Shown: one piece after another, positions 17,604 to 26,923 of the stretch
Layout of the letters: each line of letters starts with the position of its first letter
Position numbering within the stretch: the stretch's first letter is position 1
Assembly: GCF_036985595.1 (NCBI RefSeq)
Contig: NZ_BTPU01000020.1
Span: 73,965 to 137,964, forward strand
Source of the DNA: Vallitalea maricola
GTDB lineage: Bacteria; Bacillota; Clostridia; Lachnospirales; Vallitaleaceae
Direction of reading: 5' to 3'
Length of the DNA: 64,000 nucleotides
Notes under the pieces: generated by a model
What the model saw: only the letters and a program-made list of their open reading frames with translations
Told to the model about the DNA's origin: nothing
Database searches by the model: none
Program-made: the position numbers and the translations under genes

Positions 17604-18633
17604 TGATGAAATACTAGTTAGAAAAGGTATAGCCATGGGAATTGAATGGGAGGCTCTGGGTTTTAATGAAGTATATGAGGCTAGTAATGGCGTTGAAGCC
17701 TTAGAGATTGTTCATCAAGTTCACCCAAATCTTATTTTTACTGATATTAAAATGCCTAAAATGGATGGGTTGGTACTCATTGATGAGATTAAGAAGGTAT
17801 ATCCAGACATTGTAATACTGGTACTAAGTTGTATTAATGATAGTGATTATGTAAGAAAGGCTTTAAAATTTAATCGTGCCATTGATTATATTCCTAAGCT
17901 TTCTATGGGTACTGATGAATTAAAAGAGATAGTTATTAAGGCAAAAAGCTATATTAAGATCAATAATGAACCTACTTCAAAATATATCCCAATATTTAGT
18001 GGTGATCGGATACATTCCCTAAGAGAAGCTATTAAGCATAGAAATGGAGAAGAGGTAAAAAAAATTCTTAAGAACTGTTTTTATGAAGCTAAATCCTATT
18101 ATAATGTAGTAGAAACCTTTATAGAATGGCATGATATCTTTAGTGTATTTAGTACTGTTATGAAAGAAGCAGGTGGTAATGTTCATAATATAAAAATTGC
18201 AGATGTTGAAGCATATGAGTATTTACGTAGAGCGAATAATCTTGATGAACTAGAAGAACGCTTTAATAAGTTTGCCCTGACATATCTAGAAAGTCTAATA
18301 GAACTTGAAGGAGCAGGACTTAGTAAAGAAATCAAAAATGCAATAACATATATTCGAAATAGATATGCACTGAATTTAAGATTACAAGATGTTGCCATGG
18401 AGATTGGCTTAAACGATACTTATCTTTCTAGAATCTTTAAGAAACAATTAGGAATGAATTTTAGTGATTATCTGAATAAAGTTCGGTTGGAAAATGCAAA
18501 GGAACTCCTAAATACAAAGAAATTACCTATCTATGAGATAGCTGAAAAAGTCGGGTATAATAGTGAAAGCTACTTTAGCAGGATTTTTAAGCAGTACTAT
18601 GGAATTACGCCAAAGCAATATCAAATGAAATAA
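17581..18633 (+). CDS. YesN-type response regulator with AraC DNA-binding domain
   Basis: Start at the ATG at 17581 or 17584 (GGAG at 17571). The receiver domain begins VLIVDDEILVRKGI and has the phospho-Asp in LIFTDIKMPKMDG. A middle linker is followed by an AraC HTH pair (LRLQDVAMEIGLNDTYLSRIFKK, YEIAEKVGYNSESYFSRIFKQYYGITPKQY). The gene overlaps the kinase gene by about 20 bp, so the two are co-translated. The target is probably the ABC importer operon starting 150 bp downstream. Confidence 0.93.
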   Translation: MMKVLIVDDEILVRKGIAMGIEWEALGFNEVYEASNGVEALEIVHQVHPNLIFTDIKMPKMDGLVLIDEIKKVYPDIVILVLSCINDSDYVRKALKFNRAIDYIPKLSMGTDELKEIVIKAKSYIKINNEPTSKYIPIFSGDRIHSLREAIKHRNGEEVKKILKNCFYEAKSYYNVVETFIEWHDIFSVFSTVMKEAGGNVHNIKIADVEAYEYLRRANNLDELEERFNKFALTYLESLIELEGAGLSKEIKNAITYIRNRYALNLRLQDVAMEIGLNDTYLSRIFKKQLGMNFSDYLNKVRLENAKELLNTKKLPIYEIAEKVGYNSESYFSRIFKQYYGITPKQYQMK

Positions 18634-18667
18634 TAGTACATTTTCAACTTTTTGATGCACTATTTTT
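18632..18667 (+). terminator. Terminator between regulator and importer genes
   Basis: AATAGTACA (18632-18640) pairs with TGCACTATT (18656-18664) with one mismatch; Ts follow to 18667. It separates the two-component genes from the importer operon. Confidence 0.6.
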
Positions 18668-18787
18668 ACTTTTTTAGTTTTCAAAATTAAATCAGAGGAA
18701 AAGAATGAAAAAACAAGTAAATACAGTTCATTCAAAGCTTAAGATTAATCTTTTATACTTAACTTATATTTTAGAGGAGGTAGGAAC

Positions 18788-20173
18788 ATGAAAAAAATAT
18801 TTTCTATAGTACTTTTAGTATCATTAGTGCTTTCAATAGTAGGATGTGGAAATCAAAAGGGAGATATCAAAACAACAAATAGTAATGGACAAAGTGAAAC
18901 AGGTACATCAAGCTCGTCAATGAGTAACAGTGAAGTTTCCGATGAGATAATTAACTTAGTAGTATGGGGTGGAGTACCAGCTGAATCAGGACCTCAAGCA
19001 TTAGTTAATGCATGGAATACTGAACATCCAAATATACAAGTAGAATATGTACGCTTTGTTAATGATGACACGGGAAATACAAAGTTAGATACAGCAATAC
19101 TTTCAGGGGAACAAATTGATGTATTCTTCACTTATAGTATTGATACATTAAAGAAACGTGTTGAAGGTGGTATGGTTGAATCATTAGAATTGTATGAAGC
19201 TGAAGAGTTTATTAAAGAAAATATAATTGGTGGTGATGATGGTCAAGTAAAAATTAATAGTGAATTATATGGCTTGTCAACAGCTAAGGAATCAATAGGA
19301 TTTATGATTAACTCAACCATGCTTGAAAGTCAAGGGGTTACCATTCCAGATAATTGGAGTGTTGATGAGTTTATGGAAGTTGCTAAACAATTGACTCATG
19401 AAAAAGATGGTCATAAAGTTTATGGAACTCATGGTTACTATGCAGGATTACCCCTTGCTATTTCATCCACGGTATTAGGCGGAGATCAGTATTATAGTGA
19501 GGATGGCAAAGCTAGTAATTTTGATGCACCTGAATTTGAAGTGAATGCTAGGGTAAAAGAATTAATGGATGATGGTTATGCAATGCCTTATGATGAAGTT
19601 TTCTCTAGAAAGCTTGAGGCTTATTGCCATTCAGCATTTTTAAATGAAGAAGTAGCAATGATGCCATTTTCTGGTTGGATGCTTCGTTATGTAAAAGACC
19701 TAGAAAACTATCCACATGACTTCATAACGACATTTGCACCATATCCAACTAGCGAAAAGGGTGTGCCTAATAATTATCAAGCAACTCTTAATAATCATAT
19801 AAGTATTAGTAGTAATTCCAAATATAAAGAAGAAGCTTGGGAATTTATTAAATTCTGGATTACTGATGGAACAAAATTTATGCTTTCAGCTGGAAAAATT
19901 CCTGTGTGGAACCAAGTGAGCGATGAAGAAGTAATCGCTGGAATCGTAGGAAAAGACGGAGAAAAACTATTTGATATAGAAGGTTTTAAGAGAGTTATGT
20001 TAAATCCTCATTTGCAATATATTGTAGATACATACACAACTGCTTATCCACAAATTATGCAAATATACAAAGAAGAAAGTGAGATGTTTTTCTTAGGAGA
20101 AAGCTCTAAAGAAGATTACTTATATAATATAAAAAGAAGAGCAGACGAAGCTATAGAAGCCGAATTACAATAA
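18788..20173 (+). CDS. Carbohydrate ABC importer, substrate-binding lipoprotein
   Basis: 461 residues. A lipoprotein signal peptide ends in LSIVGC (Cys20), followed by a Ser/Thr/Gly-rich linker. The mature protein is an SBP_bac_1 (cluster B) fold: VVWGGVPAESGPQALVNAWN, AILSGEQIDVFFTYS, YGLSTAKESIGFMIN, EEAWEFIKFWI. It delivers a sugar or oligosaccharide to the two permeases that follow. No ATPase gene is present, as is usual for such importers that share a common MsmX-type ATPase. YesM/YesN upstream probably control it. Confidence 0.92.
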   Translation: MKKIFSIVLLVSLVLSIVGCGNQKGDIKTTNSNGQSETGTSSSSMSNSEVSDEIINLVVWGGVPAESGPQALVNAWNTEHPNIQVEYVRFVNDDTGNTKLDTAILSGEQIDVFFTYSIDTLKKRVEGGMVESLELYEAEEFIKENIIGGDDGQVKINSELYGLSTAKESIGFMINSTMLESQGVTIPDNWSVDEFMEVAKQLTHEKDGHKVYGTHGYYAGLPLAISSTVLGGDQYYSEDGKASNFDAPEFEVNARVKELMDDGYAMPYDEVFSRKLEAYCHSAFLNEEVAMMPFSGWMLRYVKDLENYPHDFITTFAPYPTSEKGVPNNYQATLNNHISISSNSKYKEEAWEFIKFWITDGTKFMLSAGKIPVWNQVSDEEVIAGIVGKDGEKLFDIEGFKRVMLNPHLQYIVDTYTTAYPQIMQIYKEESEMFFLGESSKEDYLYNIKRRADEAIEAELQ

Positions 20174-20176
20174 TGA

Positions 20177-20204
20177 AAGGTTGGCTTTTAGCCAACCTTC
20201 TTTT
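20177..20204 (+). promoter_or_regulatory. Intra-operon hairpin after the binding-protein gene
   Basis: AAGGTTGGCT (20177-20186) and AGCCAACCTT (20190-20199) form a perfect 10-bp stem with a three-base loop, then CTTTT. It lies four bases after the stop codon and 20 bp before the permease start. It probably stops part of the transcripts or protects the upstream mRNA, keeping binding-protein levels above permease levels. Confidence 0.8.
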
Positions 20205-20219
20205 AAAGGATGTGACTAT

Positions 20220-21101
20220 ATGAAAAAAAGAAGAAATTGGACTGCTATTTTATTTATTGCTCCAAATTATATTGGATTTATTATATTTATCTTATTACCT
20301 GTAGTATTTTCTTTTTTTGTTTCCTTTACAGATTTTAATATCTTTAAGGGAATAAAGGGTATGCAGTTTATTGGTTTTGAAAATTTCTTAAATATGTTAA
20401 AAGATCCATGGTTTAAAGCGGCCTTAATCAATAACTTAAAGTATACATTGATTACAATACCTTGTTTAATTGTAATATCCATGGTTTTAGCTACAATTTT
20501 AAATGATAAAGTCTATGGGAAAAATATTATGAGAGCTCTTGTATTTATACCTTATATAGCTAGCGTTGTAGCAGTTAGTGCTGTTTGGTCTATGCTGTAT
20601 AATCCTTCTCAAGGGATTATTAATCAGTTGTTAATGGCAATAGGAATTAGTAACCCCCCAGCTTGGTTAGGAAGTACTCACTGGGCATTACCCGCATTAA
20701 TGATTGTTGGTATATGGATGGGATTGGGCTACAATACCATTGTCTATATGGCTGGTCTTCAATCCATTGATAAGACTCTATATGAGTCAGCACAAATTGA
20801 TGGGGCAAATAGTTTTCAATCTTTTTTCCATGTAACAGTTCCAATGCTTAGCAGCACTTCTTTTTTCTTATTTGTAACGAATATTATTGCATCTTTTCAA
20901 GTATTTGGAACAGTCAATATTATGACAGATGGTGGTCCAGGAACATCAACAACAGTGTTGGCTCAATATATTTATATTTCCGGCTTTAGATATCATAAGA
21001 TGGGTTATGCAGCAGCAATTGCTTGGATTCTATTATTATTCATTTTTGCAGTTACGTTATTTCAATGGAAACTACAAAAGAGATTTGAAAATTCAATGTA
21101 A
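20220..21101 (+). CDS. Carbohydrate ABC importer, permease 1 (MalF-like)
   Basis: 293 residues from the ATG at 20220 (AAAGGA upstream). Six membrane helices: AILFIAPNYIGFIIFILLPVVFSFFVSF is the first. The EAA loop, ESAQIDGANSFQSFFHVTVP, that docks on the ATPase is intact. The N-terminus KKRRNWTAILFIAPN and FTDFNIF are typical of the UgpA/MalF class. It pairs with the next permease. Confidence 0.92.
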   Translation: MKKRRNWTAILFIAPNYIGFIIFILLPVVFSFFVSFTDFNIFKGIKGMQFIGFENFLNMLKDPWFKAALINNLKYTLITIPCLIVISMVLATILNDKVYGKNIMRALVFIPYIASVVAVSAVWSMLYNPSQGIINQLLMAIGISNPPAWLGSTHWALPALMIVGIWMGLGYNTIVYMAGLQSIDKTLYESAQIDGANSFQSFFHVTVPMLSSTSFFLFVTNIIASFQVFGTVNIMTDGGPGTSTTVLAQYIYISGFRYHKMGYAAAIAWILLLFIFAVTLFQWKLQKRFENSM

Positions 21102-21114
21102 AAGGAGGTAAATG

Positions 21115-22014
21115 ATGGAAGAGCAAAATACTGTAAAAAGCTATAAACTAACAAATATAGATGAAATTATTAAACACATTAAACAAAAATTTAATATTCA
21201 AAAAGTATTGATAACTTTTATTATCGGCTGTATTACAATGTTGATCATTTATCCTTTTCTTTGGATGATTGTATCTTCTTTTAAACCACTTGGCGAGATT
21301 TATCAATTTCCGCCTAAATTTTTTACTAAGTCCATGTCTTTAAAAAATTATAAAGAAGTATTATTCAATCAAAATCCTTCATTTTTACTCTATTTCAAGA
21401 ATACAGTAATAACAACTGTAGTATCTGTATTTGGTACAGTTATAACTGCTTCTATGGCTGGATATGCCTTTGCAAAAATGAAATTTAAGTATAGAGATAA
21501 ATTATTTATGCTATATTTAATTACAATGATGGTTCCTTTTCAAGTGTTAATGGTACCTCAATTTATTCTATTTAAATATATGGGTATATTTAATACTTTA
21601 TGGGCTCTAATTTTACCGAGATTGTTTTCTCCTCTAAGTACATTTCTTATGAGACAATTTTTTGTAGATATCCCTAATAGTATTATTGAAGCTGGAAGAA
21701 TAGATGGAGCCAGTGAATTTCGAATATTCCACAAGTTAGTTTTTCCATTAGCAAAGCCAGCTTTGGCAACAGTTGTTATATTAAATTTTGTGTGGAGATG
21801 GAATGACTATGAAGGACCACTCATTTTCTTAACAGATAAAAAATACTATACATTAACTGTAGGTCTTACAAACTTTATTGACGAAGCAGGGGTTGCACAA
21901 GATCATTTGATTATGGCAGGTGCTGTAGTAGCTTTAATTCCTATGTTAGTAATATTCTTAATAGGACAAAAATATATGATACAAGGATTAACTGCAGGAA
22001 GTGTAAAAGGTTAG
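21115..22014 (+). CDS. Carbohydrate ABC importer, permease 2 (MalG-like)
   Basis: 299 residues, started at the second of two adjacent ATGs for better spacing from AAAGGAGG. Six membrane helices; IYPFLWMIVSSFKPLGEIYQFPP is characteristic of the MalG/UgpE class, and the EAA loop EAGRIDGASEFRIFHKLVFPLAKPA is intact. Immediately follows permease 1 (10-bp gap), so they form one translational block. Confidence 0.92.
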   Translation: MEEQNTVKSYKLTNIDEIIKHIKQKFNIQKVLITFIIGCITMLIIYPFLWMIVSSFKPLGEIYQFPPKFFTKSMSLKNYKEVLFNQNPSFLLYFKNTVITTVVSVFGTVITASMAGYAFAKMKFKYRDKLFMLYLITMMVPFQVLMVPQFILFKYMGIFNTLWALILPRLFSPLSTFLMRQFFVDIPNSIIEAGRIDGASEFRIFHKLVFPLAKPALATVVILNFVWRWNDYEGPLIFLTDKKYYTLTVGLTNFIDEAGVAQDHLIMAGAVVALIPMLVIFLIGQKYMIQGLTAGSVKG

Positions 22015-22069
22015 GTTAAACAATAGCATTTGATTGTAAAAATAATGAAATAGAAAGGAAGTTGGAATA

Positions 22070-23422
22070 ATGGAAATCATTCAATATAAACAGGAAATAC
22101 CTATTACTGATGAAGTAGATATAATTGTTTTAGGAGCAGGACCTGCTGGGTTTGGTGCAGCCTATAGTGCGGCAAAGCAAGGGAAAAAAGTTATGTTAGT
22201 CGAACAATCAGGTATGGTAGGAGGCGTAGCAACATCAGGATTAATGAGTCATTGGACTGGTAATACAAAGGGGGGCCTTTATGAAGAATTAATTGAAAGA
22301 GCTTATTCTTTTGAACGAGAAATAAATAAATCGATTATTAAAGAGGACATGATTAAGGTAAGGGCAGAAAAGAGTTCCCTTTGTCCACAACAAATTATTA
22401 ACCCTGAAACGTTAAAGGTTGTCTTACTTCGTATGCTTGAAGAAGTAGGGGTTATCTTAAGATTATATACTTTCGCTATGGATGTACATTTAAATGAACA
22501 AAAGGATAGAATTCAGGGAGTACTGTTAACCAGTAAATCAGGAATAGAAATGATAAAAGCAACAATAGTTATAGATGCAACTGGAGATGGAGATATTGCT
22601 TATAAAGCTGGAGTTCCTTTTACTAAAGGGAGAGAGAAAGATGGTAGGATGCAGCCTGTAACGATTATGTTTAAGATGGCTGGAGTTGATATGTCTAAGG
22701 TTAAATATGTTTATGGATTTGAAGAGAGCTATGAAATTGAAGCTGGAGACTTACAAACTATAGCAAAACAAGTATTAAAAGCCCCTGCTGGACATGTGTT
22801 GATCTACCCATCCACTTTGCCCGATGTAGTTACGATTAATATGACCAATTGTATTGATATTGATGGTACAGATGCCAAAGACTTAACCAAAGGAGAGAGA
22901 GTATGTAGGTATCAAATTCAAGATATTACACATTTTCTAAGAGACTATGTGCCAGGATTTAAGAATGCTTATGTGATGGATAGTGCATCAATACTTGGTG
23001 TTAGAGAGACGAGACATTTTAAAGGAATATCAATGATGACAGAAGAAATTATTCTTGAGGCGAAAAAATTGGAGGATTGGCTTGTTAAAGATGCACATTT
23101 CAATTTTGACATTCATAATTTAACTGGGGCTGGTTTAGATAAAGATGGAGTACAACAAGAGTTTTCTCAATCTAAAGGGTATTGTATTCCATATGGTTGC
23201 TTTGTTGTGGAGAAAATTAATAATCTATTATTAGCAGGTCGAATGATTTCAGGTACTCATAAGGCTCACTCTAATTATAGGGTTATGCCAATCTGTGTGA
23301 ATATGGGTGAAGGAGTTGGGGTGGCAGCCAGCTTAGCAATAGATGTTAACAGTTCAGTGAAAGATGTTAATATTAAAGAGATCCAAAAGATATTAATGAA
23401 CACTGAGCCCAATTTCATGTAG
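22070..23422 (+). CDS. FAD-dependent oxidoreductase of the importer operon
   Basis: 450 residues. An N-terminal FAD-binding motif, IIVLGAGPAGFGAAYSAAKQGKKVMLVEQ (GxGxxG), is followed by GGVATSGLMSHWTGNT, and later GVRETRHFKGI and LLLAGRMISGTHKAHSNYRVMP, all typical of the FAD_oxidored family (Pfam PF12831). These proteins are often encoded with carbohydrate importers in Bacillota; a role in oxidising a sugar derivative is likely but no substrate is known. It is 55 bp downstream of permease 2 and ends at a strong terminator, so it is the last gene of the operon. Confidence 0.85.
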   Translation: MEIIQYKQEIPITDEVDIIVLGAGPAGFGAAYSAAKQGKKVMLVEQSGMVGGVATSGLMSHWTGNTKGGLYEELIERAYSFEREINKSIIKEDMIKVRAEKSSLCPQQIINPETLKVVLLRMLEEVGVILRLYTFAMDVHLNEQKDRIQGVLLTSKSGIEMIKATIVIDATGDGDIAYKAGVPFTKGREKDGRMQPVTIMFKMAGVDMSKVKYVYGFEESYEIEAGDLQTIAKQVLKAPAGHVLIYPSTLPDVVTINMTNCIDIDGTDAKDLTKGERVCRYQIQDITHFLRDYVPGFKNAYVMDSASILGVRETRHFKGISMMTEEIILEAKKLEDWLVKDAHFNFDIHNLTGAGLDKDGVQQEFSQSKGYCIPYGCFVVEKINNLLLAGRMISGTHKAHSNYRVMPICVNMGEGVGVAASLAIDVNSSVKDVNIKEIQKILMNTEPNFM

Positions 23423-23491
23423 GAAATTTATACTGGATAGAAAAGATGTAGTGTACAAAATTAAGTATAAGTAACAATGATTATTAAATGG

Positions 23492-23527
23492 AAGGATAAC
23501 CATAATTCTAATGGTTATCCTTTTTTT
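23492..23527 (+). terminator. Terminator of the carbohydrate importer operon
   Basis: AAGGATAACCAT (23492-23503) and ATGGTTATCCTT (23511-23522) form a perfect 12-bp stem, seven-base loop, T run to 23527. Confidence 0.95.
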
Positions 23528-23661
23528 GACTAAAAGGATTGATCTATTAGTAAGCTTTTAATAAATAATTTTATTATAAAATGCAAATAATGGATAAAAT
23601 TTACAAAGAAACTTAATGCAAATAATTTAATTGTGCAAAATACTGAAATAAGTTAATGGGC

Positions 23662-23736
23662 TTGCAAAAGTGACAACTTATGTGTATAATAAGAAATGTC
23701 AGTAGAAACAACTTATAAAAAAATACAAATTGTCAC
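23662..23736 (+). promoter_or_regulatory. Promoter of the betaine importer with BusR-like half-sites
   Basis: TTGCAA (23662-23667), 17-base spacer, TATAAT (23685-23690). GTGACAA (23670-23676) lies inside the spacer. An exactly inverted TTGTCAC (23730-23736) lies next to the ribosome binding site, and a shorter TGTCA is at 23697-23701. BusR regulators bind bipartite sites of TGACA type, and a BusR-like gene ends this gene group. Binding is inferred. Confidence 0.65.
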
Positions 23737-23749
23737 ATAGGAGGATTAT

Positions 23750-24715
23750 ATGAAAAAGAATTTATTTATAATTATAAGTGTATTATTAATCATATCACTT
23801 ACAGCATGTGCAACAAAAGAGAAAAAAATAGTGATTGGAGAAGGAGATTGGGATAGTAATGCCTTTCATGATCAAATAGTTAAAATTATTATAGAAGAAG
23901 GTTATGGTTTTGAAGTGGATATCGTTACTGCAGATACATCTGTGATGGTGTCAGGATTAAAAACAAAAGATATTGATGCAGTTTTAGAATTATGGTCAGA
24001 TAATGTGCTTACATATAAAGACGATATTGCAAATAAAGAATATGTTGAGCTAGCAGTTAATTTTGATGATAATATGCAAGGCTTATATGTACCAACATAT
24101 CTGGTTGAAGGCGAAGACGCTTTGGCTCCTGATTTGAAATCAGTAAAAGATCTTAATAAATACGCTGATTTATTCCCAGATCCAGAAGAACCAGGAAAAG
24201 GTATTATTTACGGTGGACCAGAAGGATGGTCAGCGACGTTAATGCTTCATAATAAAATGGAAGTTTACGGATTAAGCGATAACTTTAATTTTAAAACAAT
24301 TGATTCAAATGCTACCCTATCAGCGACGTTAGCTGGTGCATATGAAAAAGGGGAACCATGGGTAGGATATAATTGGGAACCAACTTGGATTATGGGGCTA
24401 TATGACATGACGTTACTAACAGATAGTAGCTATAATGCTGAAGAATTTGAAAAAGGTATTGGTGCATTTCCAGCTGTCCGTGTAACGGTATGTGTTAATA
24501 ATGACTTTCAAGAAAAATATCCTGAATTAAATAAGTTTTTAAGTAATTATACAACATCATCTGACTTGACAAGTAAAGGTCTTGCTTATATGCAGTCAGA
24601 GGATGTTGAAGCAGATGTTGCTGCTAAATGGTTTTTAAAAGAGAACGAAGAATTATGGAAAAAAATGGTAAGTGAAGAAGCATATAATAAAATAAAAAAA
24701 GCAATAGAAGATTAA
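23750..24715 (+). CDS. Glycine betaine ABC importer, substrate-binding lipoprotein
   Basis: 321 residues. The signal peptide ends in LTAC (Cys20). The mature protein is an OpuAC fold: IVIGEGDWDSNAFHDQIVKIII, IDAVLELWSDN, GGPEGWSATLMLH, GEPWVGYNWEPTWIMG. Several Trp residues (EGDW, EGW, YNWEPTW) could form the aromatic cage that binds a quaternary ammonium group. It is the first gene of a three-gene importer. The ligand could be betaine, proline betaine or a related solute; the regulator and neighbouring ablAB support an osmoprotectant. Confidence 0.9.
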   Translation: MKKNLFIIISVLLIISLTACATKEKKIVIGEGDWDSNAFHDQIVKIIIEEGYGFEVDIVTADTSVMVSGLKTKDIDAVLELWSDNVLTYKDDIANKEYVELAVNFDDNMQGLYVPTYLVEGEDALAPDLKSVKDLNKYADLFPDPEEPGKGIIYGGPEGWSATLMLHNKMEVYGLSDNFNFKTIDSNATLSATLAGAYEKGEPWVGYNWEPTWIMGLYDMTLLTDSSYNAEEFEKGIGAFPAVRVTVCVNNDFQEKYPELNKFLSNYTTSSDLTSKGLAYMQSEDVEADVAAKWFLKENEELWKKMVSEEAYNKIKKAIED

Positions 24716-24762
24716 AAGATATATATCAATATTATAAATAATAAGCTGAATATATTATGAAT

Positions 24763-24796
24763 AAGACATAGAGCGTGGTAATATTTTCTATGTCTT
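24763..24796 (+). promoter_or_regulatory. Intra-operon hairpin after the betaine-binding-protein gene
   Basis: AAGACATAGA (24763-24772) and TCTATGTCTT (24787-24796) form a perfect 10-bp stem between the binding-protein and permease genes, with no T run. It matches the arrangement at 20177 and probably stabilises the 5' message. Confidence 0.65.
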
Positions 24797-24827
24797 ATTA
24801 TCTATAGTAGAAAAGGAGTGAAAAAAT

Positions 24828-25679
24828 TTGTGGAATTTTCCGGAAAAAATAAGCTTTGAAATTAGTAAACCAATTGACGCTGTAGTAAAATGGTTACTCG
24901 TCAATTGGGATGGTTTTTTCGATGGAATAAGTACATTTGTTTTAGGTGTATTTAATATAGTTGAAAGTGCCTTAGGAATAGTACCTTGGTGGCTCATGTT
25001 GATTGGATTATTTTATGCAGGATTTAAATTGTATAATGTTAAAACAGCAATTCTATTAACAGGTATGTTATTTACAATTGGTTTATTTGGGTTATGGGAA
25101 TTGATGATCTATACGTTAGTTATTGTTATTATAGCGGTTCTCGTTTCGGTAATAATAGGATTACCTATGGGAATACTAATGGCTAAATCTGAGGTAGTTA
25201 AAAGGATAATGATGCCTGTTTTAGATGCCATGCAAACCATGCCAAGTTTTGTATATTTATTACCAGCAGTTATGTTCTTTGGTCTTGGTAAAGTACCAGC
25301 TGTTATTGCAACAACAACATATGCGGTACCTCCTCTTATTAGATTAACATATTTAGGAATATCATCAGTGGATAAAGAGGTTATAGAAGCCGGTAAGTCT
25401 TTTGGATCAACTACAAAGCAGATGTTATTGAAGATTGAATTCCCACAAGCATTATCATCAATTATGACAGGCATTAATCAAACAACAATGATGGCAATGG
25501 CAATGGTTGTAATAGCTTCTATGATTGGAGCAGAAGGTATTGGTGCGCAAGTATTGATTTCTATTCGAAGAATGGAAGTTGGTAAAGGTTTTCAAGCTGG
25601 TTTAGCCATTGTATTTCTAGCGATTATTCTAGATAGAGTATTGCAGGGGGCTGCCAATAGACTTAAGGAAGCGGAGTGA
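24828..25679 (+). CDS. Glycine betaine ABC importer, permease
   Basis: 283 residues from TTG with AAAGGAG nine bases upstream. An amphipathic N-terminus (WLLVNWDGFFDGISTFVLGVF) precedes about six membrane helices. GLPMGILMAKSEVVKRIMMPVLDAMQTMPSFVYLLPAVMFFGLGKVPAVIAT and the EAA-like EAGKSFGSTTKQMLLKIEFPQA are typical of OpuAB/ProW. Its end overlaps the ATPase gene by four bases. Confidence 0.92.
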   Translation: MWNFPEKISFEISKPIDAVVKWLLVNWDGFFDGISTFVLGVFNIVESALGIVPWWLMLIGLFYAGFKLYNVKTAILLTGMLFTIGLFGLWELMIYTLVIVIIAVLVSVIIGLPMGILMAKSEVVKRIMMPVLDAMQTMPSFVYLLPAVMFFGLGKVPAVIATTTYAVPPLIRLTYLGISSVDKEVIEAGKSFGSTTKQMLLKIEFPQALSSIMTGINQTTMMAMAMVVIASMIGAEGIGAQVLISIRRMEVGKGFQAGLAIVFLAIILDRVLQGAANRLKEAE

Positions 25680-26857
25680 TAAAATTGGGAAAGAATAAAG
25701 TAGAAATTAAAAACTTAACTCTTGTTTTTGGTAATAAAAAAGAACGTGCGTTGAAGATGTTAGATGAAGGAAAATCCATACAAGAGATACGTGAAAAGAC
25801 AGGCTTAGCAGTTGGTGTTAATAACATAAGCCTTGATATAGAAGATGGGGAAATGTTTGTTATTGTAGGTTTATCAGGTAGTGGTAAGTCATCACTTATT
25901 CGTTGCATGAATATGCTGAATAAACCTACCAAAGGCGAATTGTTAATTGATGGTGAGAATATATGTAACTATAATAAAAGTCAATTACAAAAATTAAGAA
26001 GGAATAAAGTAGCTATGGTATTTCAACATTTTGGTTTATTAAGTCATAGGAGCGTTTTAAAAAATGTTGAATATGGACTAGAGGTACAAGATGTTCCAAA
26101 AGAAGAGAGAGCTCAAAAAGCAAAAGAAGCAATAAAACTTGTAGGTCTAGAAGGATGGGAAAATTATTTTCCTAGACAATTAAGTGGTGGTATGAAACAG
26201 AGAGTTGGTTTGGCTAGAGCATTAACCAATGAACCAGAAATTCTATTGATGGATGAACCATTTAGCGCTCTTGATCCGTTGATTAGAAGAGACATGCAGA
26301 CAGAACTTCTAAGTATTGAAGATTATATGGATAAGACAATTATTTTTATTACGCATGATATGAACGAAGCTTTTCGATTAGGTGATAGAGTTGCTTTATT
26401 AAAAGATGGTGAATTAGTACAGGTTGGAAAGCCTAGGGATTTTTTTGAAAATCCTGCTAATGATTATGTAAGTAGTTTTATTGAAGATGTTGATAAATCA
26501 AGAATTCTAAGAGTTAAGACTGTTATGAGAGAACCTATTGTATTGGCGAAACTAGGGGATAAAACAGACAAAATACTGGAAGAGCTTAAAAATAAAGATA
26601 GAGACTTTTGTTATGTTGTTGGAGATAACAAAGAGCTATTAGGTTACGTTGAAAGTGAGACTATCAGCAAGCATCTAGGTCATAAGATTGATTCTTTTGT
26701 CGTAGAAGATGTGGAGAGTATTAACCGTAATGCATTTGTTTTTGAAACATTTTCTAAATTAGATGAAAGTGATATTGATGTTGCAGTAACTGATAAAAGG
26801 AATCGTTTACGTGGTGTTATTGATCACGAAGATGTTGTTTCAGCTTTGACTCACTAA
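25676..26857 (+). CDS. Glycine betaine ABC importer, ATPase with CBS domains
   Basis: 393 residues from the GTG overlapping the permease stop; a TTG at 25685 with better spacing from GGAG is an alternative start. The order is Walker A GLSGSGKSS, Q-loop MVFQHFGLL, signature LSGGMKQRVGLARAL, Walker B ILLMDEPFSALDP. Residues 280-393 hold tandem CBS domains (VMREPIVLAK..., RNAFVFETFSKLDESDIDVAVTDKRNRLRGVIDHEDVVSAL), as in OpuAA/ProV. In related transporters the CBS domains sense ionic strength or c-di-AMP and gate uptake. Confidence 0.93.
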   Translation: MIKLGKNKVEIKNLTLVFGNKKERALKMLDEGKSIQEIREKTGLAVGVNNISLDIEDGEMFVIVGLSGSGKSSLIRCMNMLNKPTKGELLIDGENICNYNKSQLQKLRRNKVAMVFQHFGLLSHRSVLKNVEYGLEVQDVPKEERAQKAKEAIKLVGLEGWENYFPRQLSGGMKQRVGLARALTNEPEILLMDEPFSALDPLIRRDMQTELLSIEDYMDKTIIFITHDMNEAFRLGDRVALLKDGELVQVGKPRDFFENPANDYVSSFIEDVDKSRILRVKTVMREPIVLAKLGDKTDKILEELKNKDRDFCYVVGDNKELLGYVESETISKHLGHKIDSFVVEDVESINRNAFVFETFSKLDESDIDVAVTDKRNRLRGVIDHEDVVSALTH

Positions 26858-26863
26858 ATATTA

Positions 26864-26892
26864 TTGAAAAAATCGACATAATAGAGTATAAT
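26864..26892 (+). promoter_or_regulatory. Promoter of the BusR-like gene
   Basis: TTGAAA (26864-26869), 17-base spacer, TATAAT (26887-26892), located between the ATPase stop and the regulator start, so the regulator can be expressed independently of the importer. Confidence 0.75.
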
Positions 26893-26923
26893 TAGTTGAT
26901 AAAATTGATGAGGAGGTGTATAT

